From the NCBI GenBank assembly GCA_036497945.1, contig DASXIN010000135.1:35644-99643 (forward strand): a stretch of DNA of 64,000 nt. The letters are read 5' to 3'. Below, piece by piece: positions 41,730-51,140 of the stretch (the first letter of the stretch is position 1; each line of letters begins with the position of its first letter). The stretch comes from RYN-230 sp036497945 (lineage in GTDB: Bacteria > Actinomycetota > Actinomycetes > Streptosporangiales > Streptosporangiaceae). Position numbers and translations under genes: made by a program. Under the pieces are notes generated by a model that did not search any database, was not told the DNA's origin, and saw only the letters and a list, made by a program, of their open reading frames with translations.

Positions 41730-43640
41730 ATGTGCGGGATCGCGGGGTGTTACCAGCAGCCGGACGGCGCCAAGCTCGTCGATATCATGAGCGACCGAAT
41801 CGCCCACCGCGGGCCGGACTCCAGCGGGACCTGGAGTAACGCCGGTAGTGGCCCGGCCGTGCAGTTCGGCTTCCGGCGCCTGTCGATCATCGATCTCAGC
41901 GCCATGGCCGACCAGCCCCTGCGCCGTGACGGCATGACGCTCATCTACAACGGCGAGCTGTACAACTACAAGGAGCTGCGCACCGAGTTGGCCGCCCAGG
42001 GTGTCCGCTTCACCACCAGCTCGGATACCGAGGTCGTGCTGGAGGCCTGGCGCCGCTGGGGGCCGGGCGCACTCCGCAGGTTCCGCGGCATGTTCGCGTT
42101 CGCGATCTTCGAGGACGCCACCGGTGACCTGGTCCTGGCGCGCGATCCGTTCGGCATCAAGCCGCTGTACTACTTGCCTCGCGGCGGCGGAGTGGTCTTC
42201 GCCTCCGAGCTGAAGGCGCTGGTGGCCGCGGCCGGCGCCGAGTTGCGGATCGAGCCGGGCGCCCTGGTCGCATCGATGCTGTACTACTGGCTCCCCGAGC
42301 AGCGCTGCGCGATCGACGGCGTGCGCAAGCTGCCGCCTGGCTCGTGGGCCCGGTTCCGGCCTGGCGGGCAGTCCTCGGTGCAGCAGTACTGGCAGGTCGC
42401 CGACGTGGCCGCCGCGGCTGCGGCCGAGCCTCCCGCGGATCTGGGTGCGGTGATCGAGGAAGCGGTGACCGCGCATCTGGTCTCTGACGTCCCGGTGTCC
42501 AGCTTCCTGTCCGGCGGCCTGGACTCCAGCCTCATCACGGTCTTGGCGCACCGGGCCAACCCGGAGATCGACGCGTACACGATCGCCTTCCGCGCGCTGG
42601 ACCAGCGGCTGGAGGCCATGCCCGACGACGCCGTCTACGCGCGGAAGGTCGCGGCGCGCTTCGGTGTCTCTCTGCACGAGATTGAGATCTCGCCTGACAT
42701 CGCGGGGATGCTGCCCCGGATCGTGGACGTGCTGGATGAGCCTATCGGCGACCCGGCCGCGATCAACACCCTGCTGATGTGCGAGGCGGCCCGGGAGCGC
42801 GGCGTCAAGGTCGTGCTGTCCGGCATGGGCGCGGACGAGTTGTTCGGCGGCTACCGCAAGCACCTGGCCTGCGTCCTGGCCAGTAAGTACAGCCGGCTGC
42901 CCGGCCCGGCCCGGGCCGCCGTGTCCGGCGGCACCGGCCGGCTCCCGGTCGTGGCCGCGGGCCGCGGCCTGCGCTACGCCCGCTGGGCCAAGCGCTTCCT
43001 GACCTTCGCGGACCTGCCCGAGGAACCGCGGTTCCGGCGCAGCTACACGCTCTACGACGCCGACGAGCTCACCGGCCTGCTCAGCCCGGACCTGGCCCGG
43101 CACGTGGACGCGGTGCTGGCCGAGCACGCCGAGATCTACCACGACAACGCGCTGCGCGACGAGGTCAACCGGATGTGCCTGGCCGACTCGCGGCTCTTCC
43201 TGCCCGGGCTGAACCTGGCCTATACCGACCGGGCCAGCATGGCCGCCTCGGTCGAGGTGCGCGTCCCGTTCGTGGATCCGGTGGTGGCCCGCGCCGCCTT
43301 CTCCATCCCGGGCCGCGACAAGATCGACCGCCGCCAGGGCAAGGTGGCGCTGAAGCGCGCCGCCGAAGCCTGGCTGCCGAAGGAGATCGTATACCGCCCG
43401 AAGGCCTCGTTCAGCGCGCCCCTGCGCGCCTGGGTCCGGGAGGACCTGAAGGACGTCATCCAGGACGTCCTGGTCCGCGGCGAGCTGGTGGACTCCGGGA
43501 TGATCCGCCGCGATGCGCTGCGGCGGCTCATCGCCGACGACCAGGCCGGCCGGGAGGACCGGTCCAAGCAGATCTGGCAGCTGCTGACGCTGGAGCTGTG
43601 GTACCGCCACGCCCAGTCCATGGGAGTGGCGACGACGTGA
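41730..43640 (+). CDS. asnB: Asparagine synthase (glutamine-hydrolysing)-like amidotransferase
   Basis: The 636-residue product begins MCGIAG, placing the class-II glutaminase nucleophile cysteine at position 2 after Met removal. It continues with IAHRGPDSSG, GFRRLSIIDLS and MTLIYNGELYNYKEL. The synthetase domain has the PPi loop SSFLSGGLDSSLITVLAHRA near residue 258 and SGMGADELFGGYRKH near residue 366. Within polysaccharide loci such enzymes may amidate uronic or amino-sugar carboxylates or supply asparagine; which applies here is not determined by sequence. It starts one base after the GT4 stop. Confidence 0.92.
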   Translation: MCGIAGCYQQPDGAKLVDIMSDRIAHRGPDSSGTWSNAGSGPAVQFGFRRLSIIDLSAMADQPLRRDGMTLIYNGELYNYKELRTELAAQGVRFTTSSDTEVVLEAWRRWGPGALRRFRGMFAFAIFEDATGDLVLARDPFGIKPLYYLPRGGGVVFASELKALVAAAGAELRIEPGALVASMLYYWLPEQRCAIDGVRKLPPGSWARFRPGGQSSVQQYWQVADVAAAAAAEPPADLGAVIEEAVTAHLVSDVPVSSFLSGGLDSSLITVLAHRANPEIDAYTIAFRALDQRLEAMPDDAVYARKVAARFGVSLHEIEISPDIAGMLPRIVDVLDEPIGDPAAINTLLMCEAARERGVKVVLSGMGADELFGGYRKHLACVLASKYSRLPGPARAAVSGGTGRLPVVAAGRGLRYARWAKRFLTFADLPEEPRFRRSYTLYDADELTGLLSPDLARHVDAVLAEHAEIYHDNALRDEVNRMCLADSRLFLPGLNLAYTDRASMAASVEVRVPFVDPVVARAAFSIPGRDKIDRRQGKVALKRAAEAWLPKEIVYRPKASFSAPLRAWVREDLKDVIQDVLVRGELVDSGMIRRDALRRLIADDQAGREDRSKQIWQLLTLELWYRHAQSMGVATT

Positions 43641-43671
43641 AAGATGACCTGGGACCGGGACCTGAGGACAG

Positions 43672-45840
43672 ATGAAGCAGATAGCGCAGAACTACAAGTC
43701 GGGGGAACTCGCCGTCCTGGACGTGCCCGCCCCCGTCTGCCAGCCCGGCGGCGTGCTCGTTCAGTCGCTCTTCTCGCTCATCTCGACCGGCACCGAGATG
43801 ATGAAGGTGACCGAGGCCAAGATGTCGCTGGTCGGCATGGCCCGGGCCCGCCCCGACCAGGTCCGTAAGGTCATGGACTCGGTGTCCCAGCAGGGCCTGC
43901 TCACCACATACAAGAAGGCCATGACCAAGCTGGACTCCTACACCCCGCTCGGCTACTCGCTGTGCGGGGTGGTCACCGAGGTGGGCAGTGGCGCCGCCGA
44001 GTTCCAGGTCGGCCAGCTGGTCGCGGCGGCGGGCAACGAGTACGCCCTTCATGCCGAGTACAACTGGATCCCGGTCAACATGTGCGTCCCGGTGCCCCGG
44101 GACGTCGCGCCGGAGCATGCCGCCTTTTCCACGGTCGGGGCCATCGCCATGCAGGGGGTGCGGCAGGCCGAGGTCCAGCTGGGCGAGACCGCCTGCGTCA
44201 TCGGCCTGGGCCTGGTCGGCCAGCTGGCCGTCCGGCTCCTGGCCGCGGCCGGGGTCCGGGTGGTCGGCCTGGACCTGAATGCGGATCGTTGCCGCCTGGC
44301 CGAGCAGGCCGGGGCCGTGCGGTGCGACAGCCCCGACGGCGAGGGCCTGGCCGCCGTGACCCAGGCGCTGGCCGAGCTGACCGGAGGCCGCGGCGCCGAT
44401 CACGTGCTGATCACCGCGGGCGGCCACTCCAACGGGCCGGCCGAGATCGCCGCCAAGCTGGCCCGGGACCGGGCCCGGGTGGTGGACATCGGAAAGACCC
44501 GGCTCGACCTGCCGTGGAACGCGTACTACGACAAGGAGCTCGACGTCCGCTTCTCCCGGTCCTATGGCCCGGGCCGCTATGACCCCCGCTATGAGCTGGA
44601 GGGAATCGACTACCCGGCTGGGTACGTGCGCTGGACCGAGCGACGCAACCTGGAATGCTTCCTCGACCTGCTCGCCCGCCGAGCCATCGAGGTCCAGTCC
44701 CTAGTCAGCGCCACGTTCCCGATCGAGGCCGCGACCTCCGCCTACGAGGACCTGGCCTCCGGCGCGTTGCAAGGCGTGGGCATGCTGCTGCGGTACCCGG
44801 AGCCGGACACCCGCGACGAACCGCCCGCGACCAGCCGGCTCCTGCCGGGTGGCCAGCCCGCGCCGGCGCGGGCCACGGCGGGCCCGCTGGCGGCCGGGTT
44901 CATCGGGGCCGGCAGCTACGCCACCTCGATGCTGCTGCCCCATCTGGCCGCCAACCCCGCGGTCCGGCTCGCCCATGTCGCGACCAACCGCTCCCTGTCC
45001 GCCGTCAACGCCCAGCAGCGCTTCTCCTTCGGCACTGCTTCAACCAGCGCAGATGCCGTGCTGGAAGATGCCTCACTCGATGTGATCTTCATAGTGACCC
45101 GCCATCACACCCACGCCGAGCTGGTCTGCCGGGCACTGGAGACCGGCAAGGCGGTCTTCGTGGAAAAGCCGCTGGCCCTGACCCGGGACGAGACAGAGCG
45201 GATCCTGGGAGTCATCGAGAAGACCGGCAACGACCGCCTCATGGTCGGGTTCAACCGCCGGTTCGCGCCGCTGCTGGCGGACATGCGGACCCGGTTCGGC
45301 CCGCAGGCGGCCACCGCCAGCACGCGGTACCTGGTCAACGCCGGACGGCTCGACACCACCAGCTGGTACCTCAACGAGGAACTGGAGGGATCACGCTTCA
45401 CCGGCGAGGGCGGCCATTTCATCGACACCCTCAGCTGGTGGGCGGACAGCCTGCCCACCGAGGTCTACGCGGTCTCCGGCGCCGATCCGGAAGACATCCA
45501 GGCGACCGTGCGCCTCGCCAACGGGGCGACCGGGACCATCAGCTATCTCACCACCGGAAACTCGCGTTTCCCCAAGGAAACCCTGGACGCCGGAGCCGGC
45601 GGCAGCAGCGCCCGGCTCGACAACTTCGCCCAGGCCACCGTCTGGACCGGCCGCAAGCACAGCACCAGCAAAGCGCGCGGCGGCCAGGACAAGGGGCAGC
45701 GGGCCGAGCTGGCCCGGTTCATCGACGCGGTGCGGACCGGCGGCCCCATGCCGATCTCACTGGCCTCACTGGCCGCGACGACCAGCGCGACGATCGCCGT
45801 CGGCGAGAGCCTGCGGAGCTGTACCCCGGAGGCGGTGTGA
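43672..45840 (+). CDS. Bi-domain oxidoreductase: zinc-type alcohol dehydrogenase fused to Gfo/Idh/MocA
   Basis: The 722-residue protein is a natural two-domain fusion. Residues 1 to about 375 form a medium-chain dehydrogenase/reductase: LGYSLCGVVTEVGSGAAEFQ with its cofactor motif VIGLGLVGQLAVRLLAAAG. Residues from about 405 form a Gfo/Idh/MocA dehydrogenase: GFIGAGSYATSMLLPHLA, then AVFVEKPLALTRDE. The family recurs in bacterial exopolysaccharide loci beside heparinase II/III-like genes, as here. A coupled sugar oxidation/reduction is plausible. Substrates are unknown. Confidence 0.88.
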   Translation: MKQIAQNYKSGELAVLDVPAPVCQPGGVLVQSLFSLISTGTEMMKVTEAKMSLVGMARARPDQVRKVMDSVSQQGLLTTYKKAMTKLDSYTPLGYSLCGVVTEVGSGAAEFQVGQLVAAAGNEYALHAEYNWIPVNMCVPVPRDVAPEHAAFSTVGAIAMQGVRQAEVQLGETACVIGLGLVGQLAVRLLAAAGVRVVGLDLNADRCRLAEQAGAVRCDSPDGEGLAAVTQALAELTGGRGADHVLITAGGHSNGPAEIAAKLARDRARVVDIGKTRLDLPWNAYYDKELDVRFSRSYGPGRYDPRYELEGIDYPAGYVRWTERRNLECFLDLLARRAIEVQSLVSATFPIEAATSAYEDLASGALQGVGMLLRYPEPDTRDEPPATSRLLPGGQPAPARATAGPLAAGFIGAGSYATSMLLPHLAANPAVRLAHVATNRSLSAVNAQQRFSFGTASTSADAVLEDASLDVIFIVTRHHTHAELVCRALETGKAVFVEKPLALTRDETERILGVIEKTGNDRLMVGFNRRFAPLLADMRTRFGPQAATASTRYLVNAGRLDTTSWYLNEELEGSRFTGEGGHFIDTLSWWADSLPTEVYAVSGADPEDIQATVRLANGATGTISYLTTGNSRFPKETLDAGAGGSSARLDNFAQATVWTGRKHSTSKARGGQDKGQRAELARFIDAVRTGGPMPISLASLAATTSATIAVGESLRSCTPEAV

Positions 45841-47888
45841 CCGCCCTGCCGACCGGGCGGCTCGGCTGGTACGCACGCCGGGCCAGCCGGATGTCACCGG
45901 CCGAGGTGACCTGGCGGGCCCGCGACCGGGCCCGGCAGGTCGCCTGGTCGGGCCGGCAGGTGAAGCCCGGGCAGGCGGCCGCCGGTATCTCGCCGGCCGC
46001 CGGGGACCGCCACTTCACCCGGGTGCTGCCGCCGGGCACGGCCGAGCGGGTGCCCGCTGCGGCCAGGGACGCCCTTGTGCGGGCCGCGGACCAGCTCCTC
46101 GCGGGCGAGTGGGAGGTGCTGGGGGTTACCCGGACCGACATGGTGCAGCCCGACTGGTTCCGCGATCCGGTGACGGGCCGCCGGTCACCCCAGGACCGCT
46201 ATGCCTTCCGCATCAACCACCGCTCGGAAGAGCAGACCGGGAACGTCAAGCAGGTCTGGGAGATCTCCCGGCTGCAGCACCTGACCCTGCTGGCGGCAGC
46301 CTGGTATGTCACCGGGGAGAAGCAGTACGCCAGCCGGACGGCCGGGCAGCTCCGGTCCTGGTTCCAGAACAGCCCCTTTCTCTCCGGGGTGCACTGGACC
46401 AACGGCATCGAAATCGGCATCCGGCTGATCAGCCTGGCCTGGATCCGGCGGCTGCTGAACGACTGGCCCGATGTGGCCGGCCTGTTCGAGCACGATCCGC
46501 TGGCGGTGCAGCAGATCTACTGGCACCAGCGATATCTTTCCGCTTTCCGCAGCCGGGGGTCCTCCGCCAACAACCACGTCATCGCCGAAGCCGCCGGTCA
46601 GCTGGTGGCCAGCTGCGCGTTCCCCTGGTTCGGGCCGAGCGGGCGCTGGCGCCGGGAATCGGCCCGGCTGCTGGAACGCGAACTGATCAATAACACCTTT
46701 CCCTCCGGGGTCGGCCGCGAGTTGGCCGCGGACTACCAGTGCTTCGTGGCCGAGCTCGGCTTGCTGGCGGCGGTCGAGGCGGCAGGCGGGGACCGTCCGC
46801 TCGCCCCGGCGGCCTGGGACCGCCTGTGCGCCATGGTGGACAGCTGCGCGGCCCTGGTCGACGAGCAGCTTCGCCCGCCGCGCCAGGGGGACTCGGACGA
46901 AGGGCGAGCCCTGCTGCTCGACGCCCCGGTAGCCAACCGGTGGCCGTCGCTGCTGGCGCTTGGTGAGGGTCTGTTCGGCCGGCAGACCTGGTGGCCGCGC
47001 ACGGTACCCGACGTCAGCGCGGTGGTCATCGGCGCCCTGGCCGATAGCGGGCCACGGGGGGCGGGAACCCTCCCGGCGCGGGCGGCCGGGGAACGCCCCC
47101 CGGCCCGTCCGGACCGGTTCGCCGACGCCGGGATCGCCCTGCTCCGGACCACCGGGGAGTCCCGGCCGGAGATATGGTGCCGGTGCGACGGCGGCCCGCA
47201 CGGTTTCCTCAGCATCGCCGCGCACGCCCACGCCGACGCCCTGTCCGTGGAGGTCCGCTATGGAGGCGCCGACATTCTCGCCGACCCGGGCACCTACTGC
47301 TATCACGGGGATCGCGAGTGGCGGTCCTACTTCCGCTCCACCATCGCGCACAACACGGTCGAGATCGGCGGCCGGAACCAGTCGGCCGAGGGCGGGCCGT
47401 TCCTCTGGCTGCAGCATGCCGACGCCCGGGAGACCGAGTTCACCGACGAGGGTAACGTCGTCACCTGGGCCGCGGAACACGACGGCTACGCTGCGCTCCG
47501 CCCGCCTGCGCGGCACCGCCGCCGGGTCCGGCTGGACCGGGCCGGCCGCAGCATCGAGATCATCGACGAGATCAGCGGCGGGCACGATGTCCGCGTCGCC
47601 CTGCACTTCGGCCCCGGCGTCATGGCCGAACTCGAGGGGACATCGGCGTCGCTGCGCTGGGCGGGAGGTGGCGGCGGGACACCGGGAGACGGGACGGCGG
47701 GGCAGGCCCGGCTGGAACTCCCCGGCCAGCTTTCGTGGCGCCTGTACCGCGGCGAAACCAGCCCCATCCTCGGCTGGTACTCCAGCGGCCTGGGCCGCCG
47801 GGTTCCCGCGGGGACGCTCATCGGCTGTGGCCGCCCCGGGGCCGACGTCCTCCTCACGACCCGGCTCAGCTTCCATGATCGCGGGTAA
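45837..47888 (+). CDS. Heparinase II/III family polysaccharide lyase
   Basis: The GTG at 45837 overlaps the upstream stop (GTGA) and gives 683 residues; the open frame to 44655 is a shadow. The N-terminal helical toroid domain has FRINHRSEEQTGNVKQVWEI, FLSGVHWTNGIEIGIRLISL and SSANNHVIAEAAG. The C-terminal beta-sandwich domain has SIAAHAHADALSVEV, ADPGTYCYHGDREWRSYFRS and IAHNTVEIGG. These are the residues around the catalytic Asn, His and Tyr of heparinase/alginate-lyase folds. No signal peptide is evident, so a cytoplasmic, membrane-associated or non-classical role is open. It would cleave uronate-containing, possibly sulfated, glycans. Confidence 0.88.
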   Translation: MTALPTGRLGWYARRASRMSPAEVTWRARDRARQVAWSGRQVKPGQAAAGISPAAGDRHFTRVLPPGTAERVPAAARDALVRAADQLLAGEWEVLGVTRTDMVQPDWFRDPVTGRRSPQDRYAFRINHRSEEQTGNVKQVWEISRLQHLTLLAAAWYVTGEKQYASRTAGQLRSWFQNSPFLSGVHWTNGIEIGIRLISLAWIRRLLNDWPDVAGLFEHDPLAVQQIYWHQRYLSAFRSRGSSANNHVIAEAAGQLVASCAFPWFGPSGRWRRESARLLERELINNTFPSGVGRELAADYQCFVAELGLLAAVEAAGGDRPLAPAAWDRLCAMVDSCAALVDEQLRPPRQGDSDEGRALLLDAPVANRWPSLLALGEGLFGRQTWWPRTVPDVSAVVIGALADSGPRGAGTLPARAAGERPPARPDRFADAGIALLRTTGESRPEIWCRCDGGPHGFLSIAAHAHADALSVEVRYGGADILADPGTYCYHGDREWRSYFRSTIAHNTVEIGGRNQSAEGGPFLWLQHADARETEFTDEGNVVTWAAEHDGYAALRPPARHRRRVRLDRAGRSIEIIDEISGGHDVRVALHFGPGVMAELEGTSASLRWAGGGGGTPGDGTAGQARLELPGQLSWRLYRGETSPILGWYSSGLGRRVPAGTLIGCGRPGADVLLTTRLSFHDRG

Positions 47889-47978
47889 CGCGGCGAACCA
47901 GGCGCTAAGGGATGAGCCATATCATAGGGTGCCTCGGCCGCTCTGGCGGGGAAGCTGCCGGACGCGACCGGAGGTCCG

Positions 47979-49280
47979 ATGAGCCAGCAGGAGCTGGACC
48001 TTAGCAGGTTCCTACAATCGGCGCGTCGGTACCGCATGATCATCGTCGCCTGCGCCATGCTGGGCCTGGCCGCCGGGACCGTGCTCACCGTGCTGCGCCC
48101 GCCGCTGTACCACAGCCGGGCCCTGGTGGTCTTGCCGACCTCCGCCGCGAAGTACATCGGGACCCAGGTCGTCATCGCCAGCAGTCAGCCCGTGCTGACC
48201 GGCGCGCAGTCCAGCCTCCATCCCCCGGTCCCGCTGAGCGCGCTGCTGGCCCGGGTCCAGACGATCGGCGTGACGTCCAACGTCGTGGGCGTGACCGCCG
48301 AGGCCAATGACGCCGCCGCCGCCGAGAACATCGCCAACGCCGTCGCCAACAGCTACGTCTCCTATCTGGGCTCGCGGAACGCGCCGGGCGGACAGGTGGT
48401 GGCGCGGGTGCTGGAGCGGGCGACATCCGCCGACCGGGCCTCGCTGAGCAGCCGCCTGGTGCTGACCGGCGGCCTCGGCGCGCTGCTGGGCGCGCTGATC
48501 GGGATCATCGTGGCCATGATCTTGGGCCGCACCGACCGGCGGCTGCGCGAGCGCGACGAGATCGCCGACAGTATCGGCGCCCCCGTCCTCGCCTCGGTCT
48601 CGGCCAGTCGGCCATCCGGGACCGCCGACTGGGCCAAGCTGCTCGAGGACTACCAGCCCGGGGTAGTCAACGCCTGGAGCATGCGGCAGGCGCTGCAGAC
48701 CCTGGGCGTGGCCGACCCCGCCCGGCCCGGGCTGGCCGGCGGCGGCTCGTCCCTCGCCGTGATGTCTCTGTCCTCGGATCCCCGGGCGCTCGCGCTCGGC
48801 CCTCAGTTCGCCGTCTACGCCGCCCGCCTGGGCATCCCGACCACGCTCGTCATCGGGCCGCAGCAGGACCCGAACGTCACGGCCACGCTGCGCGCCGCGT
48901 GCGCGGCACCGGCCGCCATCCCGCCCCGGCGCCCAGCCAGGCTCCGGGTCGCCGTCGCCGATCTCGAAGGTGGAGGACAGATTCCCGATGCGGCGTTCAT
49001 CATCGTGATCTCCGTGGTGGATGGCGGTAACCCGCGGGTGGCGGCCACGATGCGGGCGGCCACCACCGTGCTCGCGGTGTCGGCCGGCGCCGCCACCGCC
49101 GAGCAGCTGGCCCGCGTCGCTGCCGGAGCCGCGGCCGACAGCCGCCAGATCACCGGCATCCTCGTGGCGGACCCGGACCCGGCCGACCACACCACCGGCC
49201 GCCTGGCCCAGCCGAGCCGGGCCGCACGGCGGAGGCTGCCCACGAGACTTACCGGTACCAGCATGGAGGCCGAGCGGTGA
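47979..49280 (+). CDS. Wzz-like polysaccharide co-polymerase (second), no ATPase motif
   Basis: The 433-residue product has a Wzz-type N-terminal helix (about 21-40), a short external loop containing TSAAKYIGTQVVIASSQPVL, a second helix at about 158-180, and a cytoplasmic domain without a Walker A motif. The segment ALGPQFAVYAARLGIPTTLV looks like the ATPase position, but no GKT lysine is present. It begins a new gene set 90 bases after the heparinase gene; a TATCAT-like -10 lies in that gap. It overlaps the next Wzz-like gene (GTGA). Confidence 0.8.
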   Translation: MSQQELDLSRFLQSARRYRMIIVACAMLGLAAGTVLTVLRPPLYHSRALVVLPTSAAKYIGTQVVIASSQPVLTGAQSSLHPPVPLSALLARVQTIGVTSNVVGVTAEANDAAAAENIANAVANSYVSYLGSRNAPGGQVVARVLERATSADRASLSSRLVLTGGLGALLGALIGIIVAMILGRTDRRLRERDEIADSIGAPVLASVSASRPSGTADWAKLLEDYQPGVVNAWSMRQALQTLGVADPARPGLAGGGSSLAVMSLSSDPRALALGPQFAVYAARLGIPTTLVIGPQQDPNVTATLRAACAAPAAIPPRRPARLRVAVADLEGGGQIPDAAFIIVISVVDGGNPRVAATMRAATTVLAVSAGAATAEQLARVAAGAAADSRQITGILVADPDPADHTTGRLAQPSRAARRRLPTRLTGTSMEAER

Positions 49281-51010
49281 GCGCAGACCGGACCACCCAG
49301 CCGCGCGGCGCGGCCGGGCGGCCTTGGGCGGGCGATGACCCAGGCGCCGCCGACGAGCCACTCGTCCCCGATCCCACCGGGCGGCTCACCAACGTGTCCT
49401 TCATCATGGCCGCGCTGCGCCGCCGCGCCCGGCTCTGGTGTGCCACCGCGGCCATCGGGCTGGTGATCGGCGCGGGCCTGTACTTGAAGCATCCCCCGGC
49501 CTACCAGGCCAGCACGACCGTGCTGCTCACCCTCGGCCCGAACGAGGACCTCAACACGGCCATCACGACCGAGGCGGTCGTCGCCGCGAGCCGGCCGGTG
49601 GCCGGGGACGCCCTGCGTGCCCTGCGGCTGAACGAGAGCGTGGACAGCTTCCTGACCTCCTACACTGTGCTGCCGCTGACCAACCGGGTGCTCCTCATCA
49701 CGGCGAGCGCCCCAACGAGCAACGAGGCGGTCACCCGGGCGAACGCGCTGGGCCCGGCGTTCCTCAAGTACCGGGCCCAGCAACTGCAGAATCAGGTGCA
49801 GCTGGTGACCTCCTCGCTCAGCCAGGTGGTCACCCAGGATCAGCAACGGGTCAAGGCGATCACCCAGCGGATCACGCGCACCCTGAACACTCAGCCCCCC
49901 TCGCCGGCTCGGACGGCGGAGATTCAGCGGCTCCAGGGCCAGCGGAGCCGGGCCCAGGACACGCTGACCACGATGGAACAGACCCTGCGGAGCACGTCGG
50001 CGACCGCGCAGTCGGCCACGATCTACGCGGTCCGGGGCAGCGTGGTCCTGAGCCCGGCGGCGCCGGGGCATCACTCACGCTTCAAGGTCCCCCTTGAGTA
50101 CGCCGCCGCCGGGCTGATCGGCGGCGCCGCGCTCGGCATCATCTGGGTCGTCGTCCAGGCGCTCGCGTCCAGCCGGCTGCGCCGCCGCGACGACATCGCG
50201 CACGCGATCGGCGCCCCGGTCAAGCTCAGCCTGGGCCGGGTCCGGGTCCGCCGCGCGCTGCTCGGCCGGCCCGGCGGGCCGCCGCCCACCGGCGAAGGCA
50301 CCGAGAACCGAGACATCAAGCGGATCGCGGAGCACCTGCGCGCCGCCCTGCCACAACCGCTCGAGGGCCCCGCCGCGCTGGCCGTCGTCCCGGTGGACCG
50401 CACTCAGGTGGCCGCTCTTTCCCTGGTGGAACTGGCGCTGAGCAGCGCCCGTCAGGGCCAGCAGGTTGTCCTGGCCGACCTCGCCATCGGCGGCCCGGCG
50501 GTGCGCCTGGTGGACACGGCGGAACCGGGGGTGCGCTGGGTGGACGCGGACGGCGCGCGCCTGGTCGTGGCCGTCCCCGGGCCGGACAAGTTCATGCCGA
50601 CCGGCCCGCTGGGCGGGCCGGCCGCGCCCGCCCCGGCCGAACTGGCCAAAGCCTGCGAGTCGGCGGACCTGCTGCTGACCCTGGCCGTCCTCGATCCGGC
50701 GACCGGCGGGGAGCACCTGGCCACCTGGGCCACGGACGCTGTCGCCCTGGTGACCGCCGGAGAGTCGTCGTGGCCGAAGATCCACGCCGTCGGCGAGATG
50801 ATCCGGCTGGCGGGCGTCCGGCTGCGATCCGCCGTGCTGGTGGGAGCGGACAAGCAGGACGAGAGCCTCGGCGCGTTGCCCACCACACCCGGACCGCGCC
50901 CGGGTGGCCGGGGGGGAAACCGCGGGCGCCGGGGATCGGTATCCGACCCGGAGCGCGTGTTCGCGGGGGTCGAGGCCGGATCCAGCGCCCAGCGGCCCCG
51001 CAACCGGTGA
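49277..51010 (+). CDS. Wzz-like polysaccharide co-polymerase (third), no ATPase motif
   Basis: The product (577 residues) has a ~35-residue Pro/Asp-rich leader and a first helix at about 53-70. A periplasm-side-like domain contains a predicted coiled coil (about 165-245, QLQNQVQLVTSSLSQVV to TLTTMEQTLRS). A second helix lies at about 275-297, followed by a cytoplasmic ATPase-like domain. No P-loop lysine or tyrosine-rich tail is visible. Together with the preceding gene it may form a heteromeric chain-length regulator for the polymerase at 51141. Confidence 0.8.
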   Translation: MSADRTTQPRGAAGRPWAGDDPGAADEPLVPDPTGRLTNVSFIMAALRRRARLWCATAAIGLVIGAGLYLKHPPAYQASTTVLLTLGPNEDLNTAITTEAVVAASRPVAGDALRALRLNESVDSFLTSYTVLPLTNRVLLITASAPTSNEAVTRANALGPAFLKYRAQQLQNQVQLVTSSLSQVVTQDQQRVKAITQRITRTLNTQPPSPARTAEIQRLQGQRSRAQDTLTTMEQTLRSTSATAQSATIYAVRGSVVLSPAAPGHHSRFKVPLEYAAAGLIGGAALGIIWVVVQALASSRLRRRDDIAHAIGAPVKLSLGRVRVRRALLGRPGGPPPTGEGTENRDIKRIAEHLRAALPQPLEGPAALAVVPVDRTQVAALSLVELALSSARQGQQVVLADLAIGGPAVRLVDTAEPGVRWVDADGARLVVAVPGPDKFMPTGPLGGPAAPAPAELAKACESADLLLTLAVLDPATGGEHLATWATDAVALVTAGESSWPKIHAVGEMIRLAGVRLRSAVLVGADKQDESLGALPTTPGPRPGGRGGNRGRRGSVSDPERVFAGVEAGSSAQRPRNR

Positions 51011-51140
51011 CCGCGTGCGGGGCGCGGCCCGTTCCCGGTCGCGGTATCACCGGGGCCTGCTCGGTCCTCCTGTGCATATGGGCGAGTACAGCGCAGCGGC
51101 CCGCGCACGGCCGGGCTACCGGGTCTAGGTTCGCTTGCCG

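Noticed and set aside
44655..45836. Upstream extension of the heparinase-like open frame to 1077 codons
   Set aside because: The extra part overlaps the Gfo/Idh half of the oxidoreductase in another frame. The GTG at 45837 with GTGA overlap fits both family length and operon style.
47041..47130. G/C-run segment in the heparinase gene resembling the 50-bp repeat
   Set aside because: It shares only G- and C-runs; the diagnostic GGCGCGGAGCGCCGATC core is absent, so it is not a third copy.
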